Shown here: in pieces, positions 44,430-55,424 of the stretch
How the letters are laid out: the number at the start of each line of letters is the position of its first letter
How positions within the stretch are numbered: position 1 is the first letter of the stretch
Source of the DNA: Exophiala sp. HKRS030
Lineage: Eukaryota; Ascomycota; Eurotiomycetes; Chaetothyriales; Herpotrichiellaceae
Length of the DNA: 64,000 nucleotides
Reading direction: 5' to 3'
Assembly (NCBI GenBank): GCA_023897205.1
Contig: JAHWDD010000006.1
Span: 310,001 to 374,000 of the forward strand
Program-made: the position numbers and the translations under genes
Notes under the pieces: model-generated
Database searches by the model: none
What the model was told of the DNA's origin: nothing
Seen by the model: the letters and a program-made list of their open reading frames with translations, nothing else

Positions 44430-46264
44430 CTAATCGAAGTGGCTGAAGATGGTCCTCTCGGCTTCCGCCAACTCTCTCAGTATCGTCGATTTCCGCTTCT
44501 CCGACCTCACCTGGATGCTGCACTCGAATTTCTGGGGCACCACCACGGCCCCGTCCGTGTACCCCGACACGAGGTCGTAGTCCGGAATAAGCAAACCGCC
44601 GGAAGCATCCTCGGCCGGGCCAACGTCGAATCCCCACAGCAGTTTGGCAAAGGTGACGAACAACGACCGCTCGGCGAGATGAATGCCCGGGCACAGTCGA
44701 CGGCCGAACCCGTATCCGTAGTGGTCCCTGAGCTCGTAGTCGGCCACGTTTGCGTATTCAGACGCCAGTCCGGGTTTTCCGATGTAGTTGTTTGGGTCAA
44801 AGTCATGGGCATTGGCGAATTTGGCGTCGTCATAGTGAAGCCCGGCAAGGTTGACCACGATGGTGGTGTCCTTGGGCAAGGTATACCCGTCGACCTGCAC
44901 GGCTGGATTTTACACGTCAGCATCAGTAGGGCCAGGCTCTCGCCGCTAAAGCACAAGCGTCGGCGTCGACGGATGCATTCGTACCTTCTGTGAGACGGTG
45001 TGGAAAGGCAATGGGAACCACGGGACGGAACCGTTGGACTTCCTTCATCAACTGGTTGACGATTGGTAACTTTGGAAAGTCGTCCCAGGTTGGTGTCCGG
45101 TCTTCACCGACAACGGCATCGATCTGTTCCTGAACTTGTCGAAGCAGTTCGGGGCGCGAGGTCAGCATCTGGACAAGGATGATCCACACGTTGGCGGTGG
45201 TCTCGGTTCCCGCGTCCAGCACGACGCCGGTCATGTAGAGCATTTCGTGCCAGGAGAACCCAAGTTTGTCTTGTTGGTCGACGATCTGGTCCGCAAATGT
45301 TTCTTTTGGTCCCCGCTTCCTTCTGCGCTCCATCACCAATTCCATCAGGTGGCCATAGAGAGCATCACTTGCTTTCTGCATTTCAAGGCACCTTGATTTC
45401 CAGTGGTCGAGGAATCTTTCGGGAACATAATGGAGGAAGCCGAAGATGTCTACGGGAGGCAACGCTCCTGGCATGACCAATTCGGTCATATGTTCGCCTA
45501 TGTGGTTAATCTGCTTAAAGTGTGGTGTTTGAATGTCTGGTGTCCGAATGCCATAGGCTAAGATATGTGAGCATGGACGAATTGCCCCTGGCTGCACCGT
45601 TCACTGGTATGTCAGGTACTTACTGGCGCTCATGATGAAACTATTTGCGTATCGCTTCGCGTGTAGCATGAAATTCGCCGGGTCGACCAAAAGGTCTCGC
45701 ATCAGCTGCGTGGCTTCTGCGTTGATAAATGGAAGGTGCTTCTTCTCGACCATCGATTCCATAAAAAACTGATGGAAGAGTTTTCGACCGGCCCGGAAAC
45801 GCGGATCATTGGAATTCATCAACAACAAGAAGTCGCCCTTGTACACCAACTTGTCGACTGCGTAGGCAACTGGTCTGGAACTGCTCAAAGAGCTTTGCTT
45901 ATCCATGATTTCTTTGACCAAGCGCCTCTTGGAGATCACCACGGTGGTCCCGGAAGCGACCTTCAACGAATATATGTCTCCGTACTGTTTCGCCCATTTC
46001 GAGAACTGGATGTAGGTTTTTTTGAGGGGAATTTGGTGAATATTCCCAATGACTGGCAATGTTGGAGGGCCTAATTACACTCAGCGATGGTGATGTCGCT
46101 GCCAATACCCCAAAAGCTGACTCACCGGGCGGCAATGTCTTTGCCCGCCTCCCTGGGATAGTCAAGATGTAAACCAACCCCAAAGCCCCTGCGAGCAAGG
46201 CTAGAACAGCAGCTGAAGTGAGCATAGCTGCAGATAAAGACTTGGGATTATGACCCTCTCTCAC
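44430..46264 (-). CDS. Cytochrome P450 monooxygenase
   Basis: Microsomal P450 with exons on the minus strand 46264-46126, 46070-45624, 45557-44985 and 44902-44430 (543 aa; 530 aa from the ATG at 46225, which opens the membrane anchor MLTSAAVLALLAGALGLVYI). Junctions restore LPP/GPPTLPVIGNIHQIP, FIMSA/TYGIRTPDI and LTE/AVQVDGYTLP. Signatures: Pro-rich hinge GPPTLPVIGN, I-helix AGTETT near 305-312, K-helix-like EVQRFRPVVP, and the heme loop YGFGRRLCPG with Cys about 457. All essential parts are present, so it should be active; oxidised substrate unknown. It stands tail-to-tail with the SDR gene. Confidence 0.94.
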
Positions 46265-47016
46265 TTGGGCTGGTCCTTTTTTTCAGCAGAGTGAGAAGTA
46301 TATCTCTGAGATAACATCTTTCAACATCGTAGATATTCCCAAGCACAATTCTTAGGGGAGCATATGCCAAGGTACATATTTCCGTTCGTGCGACATTTCC
46401 GAGTGTGGAGGTGGAAATAGACAAATCCTGGAGAATAGTGAAACCTATCATCTTGATCAGGTCCACTGCCTCCAAATTTGGGCAGCCACCCTTCGAGGTG
46501 GCGGCGAGGATAATCCCTAAACCCCACGGGCAACATATTCGAGGTCGCCCTCGCCACCTAGACGGCAGAGATGAAGTCCTCCCTACTCACGGTCGCCATC
46601 AAGAATCCCGCCTCGGCTTTGAGGATCGCCAGATCGAAGTCCGCCATGGAGCAGGAGGAGAAGTCCAAGCTACAGTTGTCGAAGCAGTTACACGCAAGTC
46701 AAGATATAACAAACGAGCGACAACTTAGTCTTAGAAGATATTGTTATCGGATGGACATACTGTACAGTAGATATAACAACGTTCCCTCTAAAGGACTCCC
46801 TCTAAACGACCCATAGCGGCAAGGCTTGGGAGAGTTGCACGTGATTCCCGAGCAGTTCTTAGTCATCTTTTGACGCCAAGCCCCAGCCCATTTCGCGTCT
46901 CCTCCGGCGCAGTCGCGGTTCAAGATCGCCCGCAAACTGCTCCGTACTCGAAAGGACAGCATCAACACTCTTTATCTCGATTCACTGCTGGGTCTCGCTG
47001 TCGCATATATATCAAA
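46265..47016. other. Intergenic, head-to-head
   Basis: 752 bp upstream of both the P450 (-) and Ssr4 (+) genes. Weakly protein-like fragments in shifting frames occur at about 46405-46816, but no family could be named. TGTACAGTA near 46758 and CTCCGTACTCG near 46942 are of the recurrent motif types. Confidence 0.4.
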
Positions 47017-49147
47017 ATGAATATGCTCAAAGATCCAGCGGCAGGCGTGCCTCCACAACTGGTAAGGCTATGATTTCCAAGATCGATTGGACATACTGAC
47101 TGAAATGAATTAGCTGCCTCATCTCCATTTACTTTCAAAGAATCGATACCCCGTCGCAAGCAACCCTTCCCTCGAAACCATTGTTGGGTACCTTTTGGAG
47201 GCCCCAAAGGTGGTGCGCGAAATTCAGCCGGTACAATGGCAGATGATCGAAACTCCTCAAGATGGTACCTTGATGCTCACATGGCAGCCGAATGAAGCGT
47301 TGGAGACGACGTTCGCAAGTGATGGATACATCTGGGCGGATGCAGAACACAGATTCACTTCTGAAGTCCGGGGTTATGTGAGTGACGGCGATCCGGTTTG
47401 ACAATCGTAACTAACACCGAGAAAGACGCTCGAGATTTTTGTGCAGAGATCGGGTTATCGAGCATCCGGCGAAGCAATGGCATCTCACAGCAGAAAGCGT
47501 TATCGACTTGTCGCGGGACCTGCCAACCATGGAAACATCGACCCCAGTCTGTGGCTTACGCACTATTCCAAGGCTTCGTCTCGAGATCATATTCCTGCAG
47601 CGTCCATCCCCATCACCCCATTCGTCCAGGCGCAGATTCAACAGAGACGATTGATTCAAAGCCAAGGACAACTACCCCGTAAAGAGTTCATGTTGCACGA
47701 TCGTTCAAATTGGCCCATCATTCAAATGCCGACAGCAATGGGACGAGGTGGCGTGCCGGGCCAAGCCAGGAGACCTGGGAGTGTTGGAGGAGAAGCCACG
47801 TTGGAAGAGGAAGAAGATGTTTCCCGAGGGGATTTGCTTGACTTTATGACTCCGAGGGACATCAGCCGATATCGTTACGAACAACATCATGAGTGGATGG
47901 AGGAAATTTTGGAGTCTCCGTACCCTACTCTGGCCATTGTGCCCAGCGATTTAGGACTTGGGCGAAAGGGAGCTCTGGAAGAATTGACAAAAGACTTTTT
48001 CGATGCTCCTTTGTCTGCAGCTCATGAGCCAAACGCCGGGCCACCTGCACGAGTTGGTAAATTGCCAGCAGGTCAAGTGGAAGAATTCACCAACCGAGCG
48101 ACCAAGAAACTGGCCGAGATGCAAGAGGAGCTTGAGAAGATGAAGAAGCGACACGCGCGAAGGATGGCCAGACTACAGCAGTCGATGGCTCTCGCAACTG
48201 CTGAAAAGAAATTACGGACCGTGCCTGACGTGCCAGAACGGCGAAGTTCTACCAACAGCAAAGCCGACGGACCGGAAGAGACGCCTCGTGGTGCAATTGA
48301 AGAAATTGTACATTCTGTCGAAGAAGGAACCGGGATGAAGGTTGCACGGACCAGTGTTGTTACCGTTGTGTCTAAAGGCGGTCTCACAGAGATCTCCAGG
48401 CCGGCACCTAGCACATCGTCTGCAGCGCAAGCCACCAGCCCAGAGAAGGCTGCCGCTCCGCCTACAGAGATGACAGATGCACCACAGACACAGCAGCAGC
48501 AACAGCAACCGGATCAAGTTCAAGGAGCAAAAGTTGACGCCAACGATACGCCTATCTCGGAGCCACCGCAACAGGATGTCTCCGAATCCAGTGCACCTTC
48601 TGAAGCTCGACCTCCGTTCGCCCAACAAGAGCCCGAGAAACAAGAGGACGCGAAGTCTGAAACGGTCGGTGGTGATGTGGGGGCGGATGACTTGGAAATG
48701 GATGTTCCCATGGGAGGTCTTGATAGTGCTGAGGGCAATGGAAGTGGAAATGAAAACCAAGACAGCAGTGAATGGGTCATGGTTGATCAAGAAGGTAGTG
48801 GCGGTGGTGATTCCGGTGGTGCCGAGGTGCCTGAGACTACGGATGAGGCACCCACTCAACAGGAACAGACTACTACGGACAATACCACGAAGCCGGCTGA
48901 ACAGACAACTACTGTTCCACCTCCAGAACTTCCTGTACAGTCTGCCCAGAACAGTGGGCTAAGCACTCCTGGACTCAACACTCCTGATTTCGACATGGGT
49001 GGAGATTTTGACAATGTCGAAGTGGACACGGCTGGGGATGCACTTGCAAGTTATGACAACGACGGGGATGATTTGAATTTGGACAATATGGAGGATTCGG
49101 CGTTTGGGGATGCATTTCATCCTCCGGAAGATGAGGATATGTCTTGA
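47017..49147 (+). CDS. SSR4: Ssr4, fungal SWI/SNF and RSC subunit (DUF1750)
   Basis: Fungal-specific subunit shared by SWI/SNF and RSC chromatin remodellers. Exons 47017-47061, 47114-47377 and 47426-49147 (676 aa). The conserved N-terminal domain is spread over the junctions: MNMLKDPAAGVPPQL/LPHLHLLSKNRYPVASNPS and RGY/TLEIFVQRSGYRASGEAM, then SRKRYRLVAGPANHGNIDPSLWL and LIQSQGQLPRKEFMLHDRS. A coiled coil of about 30 residues lies near 325-355 (LAEMQEELEKMKKRHARRM). The rest is a long, disordered, Gln-, Pro- and acid-rich tail. The ending is acidic (PPEDEDMS). Nuclear location is expected. Assignment rests on the N-terminal match to this family. Confidence 0.9.
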
Positions 49148-50075
49148 GCATGTATACATAGGTACGGAGCAAGTGTCTCGGTAGATTAACCTCGAGGTCA
49201 GGTAAGGTGGGCAATTTGCTTTTTGGAGCCGGGTGGTTGAGGTTTGCTACTTGATCTGCCTCAGGTAGTATGGAGTATGAATTTTACGCAATGGTTCTCA
49301 GATCTCGATAACCTACTCCGTACCAAGGGGGGTTTGCTTTGCGTTGCATTGTCTAGCGAAGCAAAGCAGTATGGTAGGAATTGGTGTGAAAAGCAGGTAG
49401 ACAGAATGCTGAGGTTCCAAAGGGCCACGTTGTAACAAACTTTTTCGAGAGGTCCATGATAAAATTGTAGCTACAACAGGTATAAATAAATACCTGACAC
49501 ATAGAGTTGATGGTGGTGTTTTTGTATCGGTGTGTCTATTGAAAATATATTTGATTGTTCCGTTTTGATATTATACATACATGGACTACTCGTATATATA
49601 TATATACATACCTACATACAGATAGATAGATAGATATTAGATGTTGGTTACAGTAACTCTGATCCACTGATTTTCATCAAATCCACCCACGTGCTCGAGA
49701 TCTCAACGCATCCTCTACGTACCTGGTTTTTGATTGGACGACCGTGGCTCGCCCTCTCGCTCCTTAGGTTACTCTTGTAAAGCGACCAACCAATTGTCAA
49801 TACCGCACGACTGAGTTACTCGTACTCCGTCAAGATGTTGAGACAAGGTTTTTTCTTTCTTTTTTTTTGTTCGCTCCCCTTACAGTGCAAGACTGAGTCC
49901 GAAATTCTAGGCGAGAAGAGACCATACTTGTGCGGATAAGATTTCCGTTGTCTACGACGACCGGATACCACCAATTCTCTTCTCGTTCTTCTTGTCGAAA
50001 ATGACGAATTGATTGGACAAAGGCATTTGTCCATACACGACGAGAGATAACCACCGAATACAAAAACAAATCATC
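49148..50075. other. Intergenic with microsatellites
   Basis: 928 bp between SSR4 and RTG2, both plus strand. It has a (TA)n run at 49592-49605 and (GATA)n at 49621-49636, plus CTACTCCGTACC near 49312 and GTACTCCGTC near 49822. No gene seen. Confidence 0.55.
49592..49636. repeat. (TA)n and (GATA)n microsatellites
   Basis: A TA run followed by a CATA-rich stretch and four GATA units. Confidence 0.75.
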
Positions 50076-52135
50076 ATGTCGTTACGGACTTTGGAACCGA
50101 GTAGTCTTTATGGATTGGTTGATATGGGAAGGTACGTTTCTTCTTCTTTTTTTCTTTTTTTCTTCTTTTTTTTAAATTGTCCGGGAATTCTTTTCCTTTT
50201 GATTTACATTCTCGGTCTGTACACATGCAATGACTTTGACTACAATCTCAATCACTCACTCACTCTTTGTACTTATTTGTGTAGTAACGGTATACGTTTC
50301 TCCATCACCAATCTAGATTCCTCGACAGCTCGATGTCTACCTACCATCTACACTGATCGTGAAGGTATATCACTCTACGACGCACAATATTCGAGGGGAG
50401 GTTCCAAAGGTCCGATCCCTCCGGAAGTGATCGACGACGTGGTTCGGTCGTTACTTAAATTCAAAACCGTCTGTGCCGATTTTGCCGTACCCGAAACGAA
50501 CATTCGTATCCTCGCTACAGAGGCGACTAGGAACGCCGTCAACAGTGAGGATTTCCGACGACAGATCAAAGATGCCACGGGTTGGGAGGTGGACATGTTG
50601 CCCAAGGAGGCCGAAGGAAAAATAGGAGCGATGGGTGTGGCTAGTAGTTTTAGTGAGGTCGAAGGGTTGGTGATGGATTTGGGTGGTGAGTTTACCTGTT
50701 ATCGCTCCTCGCTGATGCAATTCGTCCTTTGACGATCCTCTCATTTTGACAAAGTTAAACAGGAGGAAGTACACAAATAACGTGGATGGTCTCTCGAAAC
50801 GGTACCGTCGAGACAAGTCCCCAGGGCAGTATAAGTTTCCCGTACGGTGCCGCTGCCATGACACGACTACTCTCCGAAATCTCACAATCCAAACAAAACA
50901 CGAGCGGTTCAACGTCACCCCTGAACCTATCTCTGAACAGCCTAAACCTGTTCAAATTCAAATCATCTCCTACTTCGTCCGCCTCCGCCTCCGAACCATC
51001 ACTTCCGAACTCAAAAGAAGATCTTGAACAAACAATGATATCCCAATTTCGACAAGCTTACGCAGATCTGTACGCCGACATGCCCGAAACGCTCCGTTAC
51101 AAGGCCAAGCACGGCGGCCTGACACTGTACCTATCCGGTGGCGGGTTCCGAGGATGGGGCTACTTACTCATGAGCCAACATAAAGTCAGTCCATATCCTA
51201 TCCCGATCATCAATGGCTTCAGTGTAAGAAAGCGGGAATTCCAACAAACCCGGGAGATCAGTGTCGTCGCAGCGGAAGAGAGTGTGTTTCGGATAAGTAA
51301 GCGACGAGCGGCACAGGTTCCGGCCGTTGCTCTTTTGGTGAATGTGCTTGTCGAGGCAGTACCGGTGGTTTCGAATGTGAGGTTCTGCCAAGGTGGTGTG
51401 AGGGAAGGGTTCCTATTTGATACGCTGAGTCGGGATATTCGGGCCCAGGATCCTCTTGTAGCTGCAACACAGCAGTTCGCAGGTCCAAACGCAGAGGAGA
51501 TTGGAGACATGCTCTTCAACGCCATACCGGGGGAGAATAACCTGGACAGAGAAGTCCCAAGGACAATTGGACGTGCATTGGCCCGGGCAGTTGCGGATCT
51601 GATGTTTCTAGGGACTATCATCGGGAACAAGGAGTCCAGAGGCATGGGTGCACTGTGTTTACCTATCACGGGTGTGCTGTCTGGCGCTCATGGCTTGAGT
51701 CATAGTCAGAGAGCTGTTCTGTCTCTGGCTCTATGCGCGAGATGGGGAGGAGATTTACCGCCTCCGTATGATGATCTGGAGAGACGGTTGAAGGGGTTAT
51801 TGAAGAATCAAGAGATTTGGTGGGCGACGTATCTAGGACGAGTCGCAGCTTTGGTCGGGAGTCTATATCCTGCTGGACGGATTGGTGCGAAAAGAAGGTT
51901 GAAACTGAAGGCGTATTGGGCTGACGGGTTGGGTAAGAAGGGCCTGGCTCAAGGGGTGGTACTGGAAGTCAAGTGTCTGAAAGACGATGTCTTGACAGAG
52001 CCAGCGATTCTGAATCCTATGATTGACGAGATTGAAAAGTTGGGAAAGAAGAAGAACAAGGCTGGTGGGGAGCATGGGTTTGGTGTTCCTGTTGATATCA
52101 GGGTTGAGAGGGTGTTGTCGGTGACTTCAGTTTAG
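50076..52135 (+). CDS. RTG2: Rtg2-like protein (Ppx/GppA phosphatase family)
   Basis: Member of the Ppx/GppA exopolyphosphatase fold; in yeast Rtg2 signals mitochondrial dysfunction to the nucleus (retrograde response). Exons 50076-50131, 50285-50685 and 50763-52135 (609 aa). Junctions restore [13 protein letters not shown] and [17 protein letters not shown]/phosphate-binding elements of the ASKHA fold are present: [32 protein letters not shown] and [11 protein letters not shown] Ser-rich insert ([20 protein letters not shown] and following) follows the phosphate-2 motif. The remaining C-terminal part ends [15 protein letters not shown]. Length is normal for fungal Rtg2-like proteins. Confidence 0.94.
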
Positions 52136-52519
52136 TCAATAATGGTAATGAATGAAATGGGAAGGGAGGAAAGATATAAAGATGGCTGCTGCTGATGCCG
52201 CTCAGAACGATTGAACCCTCTGAATTCTTTTTCTTCTTCTTCCATGTCTCACATTGTTTCAAGGCGCAGGTCTCATGATCATATCAACCACACACACACA
52301 CACACACAACACACCCACACAAGTATATTGTATTCTAGATATAGGCTGCGAATTGCGTCAGATTGGGCAAGATATATGGAGGCTGAAACATGACCGAACC
52401 AACTGTGCGTCGGTTCGCACCACCCAGGATAGCCTCATGACACGATAATTGTATAGGAACTAGCGGCTCTGGACCTGGATCAGCAACTACAACCACATCT
52501 CCTAACCGGTGAACTACTC
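52136..52519. other. Spacer with (CA)n
   Basis: RTG2 3' flank, containing a CA run at 52288-52309. No gene seen. Confidence 0.5.
52288..52309. repeat. (CA)n microsatellite
   Basis: About eleven CA units, with one imperfection near the end. Confidence 0.8.
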
Positions 52520-53145
52520 TTGCCATGGATGGATGACCCGGCAGCGATGATACGCTCCTCAGATCCGAGCGGTCCAATGAGACTCTCGGGACAAGTGGCC
52601 ATAGTCGTACCTGGCATGGCCACAGTTGTTGTGTGGGATGTATGTCTGGAGGACAAGCAACAGAAGGCACATGAGCAGATTCGACCCGCTGGTCGAAAAG
52701 AGCATCATGCGACTCCTCGACCTGGCGGAATTATTGAATACACCGGAGTTGATAAGCGACCTCATAGCCTATGTTCAAAACAAGGAGGAAAGTCGCAATG
52801 GCCTCGACAAGTGTCTCTCATCGGAGCAAATGTCAGACTTCGCGTGGGGCAGGGGTTGTCCCGTCGAGTTCCAAGACCTGTGCGATCATTGGCGATGTCA
52901 TCGTCTTTCAAGGAATCGAGGAGAAGACTCTCATTGTCAGAAAGCCGACCGTCGACGTCTTCAAATTGGAACATTGGACGAGCGGTTGCACTTCCCAGAG
53001 TAATCGTGGAAAGAAGCGGCGTAGAGAGTTGAAGAATGCTTTGAAGGTAAAGGGGATTGGTCAGAGTCTGGTGGAGTGGGTTGAGGCTGAGAAGTGCGAA
53101 CCGTCGTTGGTCGAGGTTACTTGTAAACACTTTTTCGGACCCTGA
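52520..53145 (+). other. Possible unrecognised or decayed gene
   Basis: Protein-like stretches appear in all three plus frames without a single continuous model: a helical piece around 52671-52830 (FDPLVEKSIMRLLDLAELL, then NTPELISDLIAYVQNKEE), a piece in another frame (QVSLIGANVRLRVGQG) and a third around 52885-53140 (AIIGDVIVFQGIEEKTLIV, then KPTVDVFKLEHWT) ending at a stop at 53145. They could be exons of a small intron-rich gene or the remains of one. I recognise no family. Confidence 0.25.
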
Positions 53146-55424
53146 AGCGGGAAGGTGGGTTCGGAGAAGGGTTTCTTGCGTAAAGTAATTAATTCATATT
53201 GTTTGCAGCTTCACTACAGTAACATTTTCAATAGATACAAAGTATCACGTTCCAATTCGATTCAGTCCGGTCCAGTCCAGTTCAGTCGACGCGTTCAAGG
53301 GGTTCAGCACACATCTTGGGAAAGAACTTCTCATTTCTAGGACAGCCACATATTGTTTTTTTCTCTCTTTTACTTTTGCCACACGCCTAATTTCCTTATC
53401 ACGCGTTCGTTGGTGCTTCTCTCCTCTTCAAAGTTCTCGCTTCGACGAATATGTGTGCCGAATACGAATTCATGTAACAACCTAGGACACAATCCCAGCC
53501 ACGGCCGCGCACCACAAATTTTGTTCTTCGTGGCGGTGAGGCGCCGTTAGACGAATACGAGGTGTATCCTCCTTTATTTACTCCGTACTCCGTGAGAGTA
53601 TACGTGAATTCAGGGTTCGATTTAGTACGGGATGTTGGTGATCATTGCTTCCGAACTGACTTCCTATTACGGTTAGATTCCTTTTTCTTTGGTTCCGTAT
53701 AGTGGAGTGTTTTTTTCTTCTGGTTTTTGCCGGCCACGTTTCAAAGATCAACATCCGTTTTGTATTCTGTATTTTACAAGATAGTAATGGTAGTAAGAAA
53801 TGTCCATTTACTGACAAGTTGCAGTACTGGTACAGATATGTGGCGGTAAGTGTGTATGTCTCCGTGCCTGAGTTATGTATGGTTTTTCCCCCCCTGACTG
53901 GCCCGGTAAACCAAAAGAAGCAATCGGTTCGGCTTATCATCCAACATTCCAACCGACAGTACGGAATAAAAGATTCAAACGTGATACCGACAAACGAAGA
54001 AAAATACTCGGTATCGTCACCGCTAGCAAGACCAAGTACGAGTACAGTATTATCAGTGAACAATAATGAGGCGCTGACAATGATTGAGTTCTAGGGTCTA
54101 CACTCCGTCAAAGGTGAGGAATTCTTGCTTTAAGCAACGCCACAGAGGTCTCAGAAAACCCCCTTGTTTTACGTCTTTTTTGCTGTACAGAACACAGTCA
54201 CCTATCCTGTTCTGTACGTTACTATGCATTACCGATAAAATGTATGTACTCCGTACTCCGTACTCCGTCCGGGAGATGTCAAGGTCAGGAAAGACGGAAC
54301 GATAGCAAAGCTTTTGCCTCTTTCGGAAACTTCCGCATTCCTCTCGCCGACCAAACTACTGTACAGTACGCGAGTTGTTATTCCCCGGTCCACTACCTTG
54401 ACCAAAAGACTTGGTGTACGGAGTACATTTCCAGATGATCCTACAATAGTGGACTCGTAAGGTCTGTCTCTCGATACAAGTCTCTTACACAGGAGGGGGA
54501 CTTTTCATCGAGCGAACAGAGAGAAAATCTTTCAATGAGTGTCGGTTCCATTCCTCTATTGCAAAAGGACTTGGCAAGATCTTTCTTTCTTCGAACAAAA
54601 TACTCGTAGAAGCCTGCCCTCTCCCCCCCCCCGGGGGAAATCAACCTCACCGGAAGTATTGCGCCGGTTGAATTCGATCACTGATCGACGACTGATCAAT
54701 AATGACACGACGGGAAAACAAGCTTGACCCTAAACCAATGCATGTCATCCCAGACGGAAGGGATGTCAAAGTCGGCAAAACGCCACCAACCAACCAACCA
54801 ACCCCTTGACTTTCTCGTATTGTATTCGACTTTCCCACACCGCTTTCCCACATTTTTGTACGGGAGTATGTACTCCGTACAAGTTGGTGATCGTCACGTC
54901 AAACAACAACAACACATTTCCTGAAGCGGAAACAGCTTTGGCAATGTCGGTCGATGAAAACTTGTCCAAACTTGACCAACAAGGCAAGTTGGTTACTCTG
55001 TACGGTTAGAGTCTCTACCATAGGTGTGTTTTCTATCCTGTATGGTTGGAAATGCCTTGTTTGTCTCTTGTGATTTAATTGTCTCGTGGCTTCAAGTTCA
55101 GATGTATTGGTTTTTCCATCTTACTTCTCACCCTTTTGCCATAGAGCGACTTCCTTTTGTGGAAATGAGGTTGTCCTGTTTCAAAGACTGGTTATTACCA
55201 CTGACCGACTTCTTTCGCTGTCTCACCGTATCACCGCCGTCGAGCAATACACATCACTATCAGTCTGTACAGTACATTGATGGTCGGAACTGCAAGTACC
55301 TCTGTCCTTCGTTGGTCAAAGTGCGTGGCTAGGTAGTAAAAGCACAAAGTATTACAGCTGTCTTCATAGGATCATCACAATGACAACTACAGTGACTACT
55401 GTGATATGCTCTTCTCCTTCTCAT
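53146..55424. other. Gene-free region rich in TACTCCGTA words
   Basis: 2.3 kb. Recurrent words: CTCCGTACTCCGTG near 53580, ACACTCCGTC near 54100, a tandem TACTCCG array at 54247-54267, GTACGGAGTAC near 54418, GTACTCCGTAC near 54870 and several TGTACAG copies. Only short frames, none convincing. Confidence 0.5.
54247..54267. repeat. Tandem TACTCCG x3
   Basis: Three perfect head-to-tail copies of the 7-mer TACTCCG, followed by TCC. It is the densest case of a word scattered across the window. Confidence 0.85.

Noticed and set aside
48212..48859. 215-codon minus-strand frame opposite SSR4
   Set aside because: Antisense of the low-complexity SSR4 tail; no motif.
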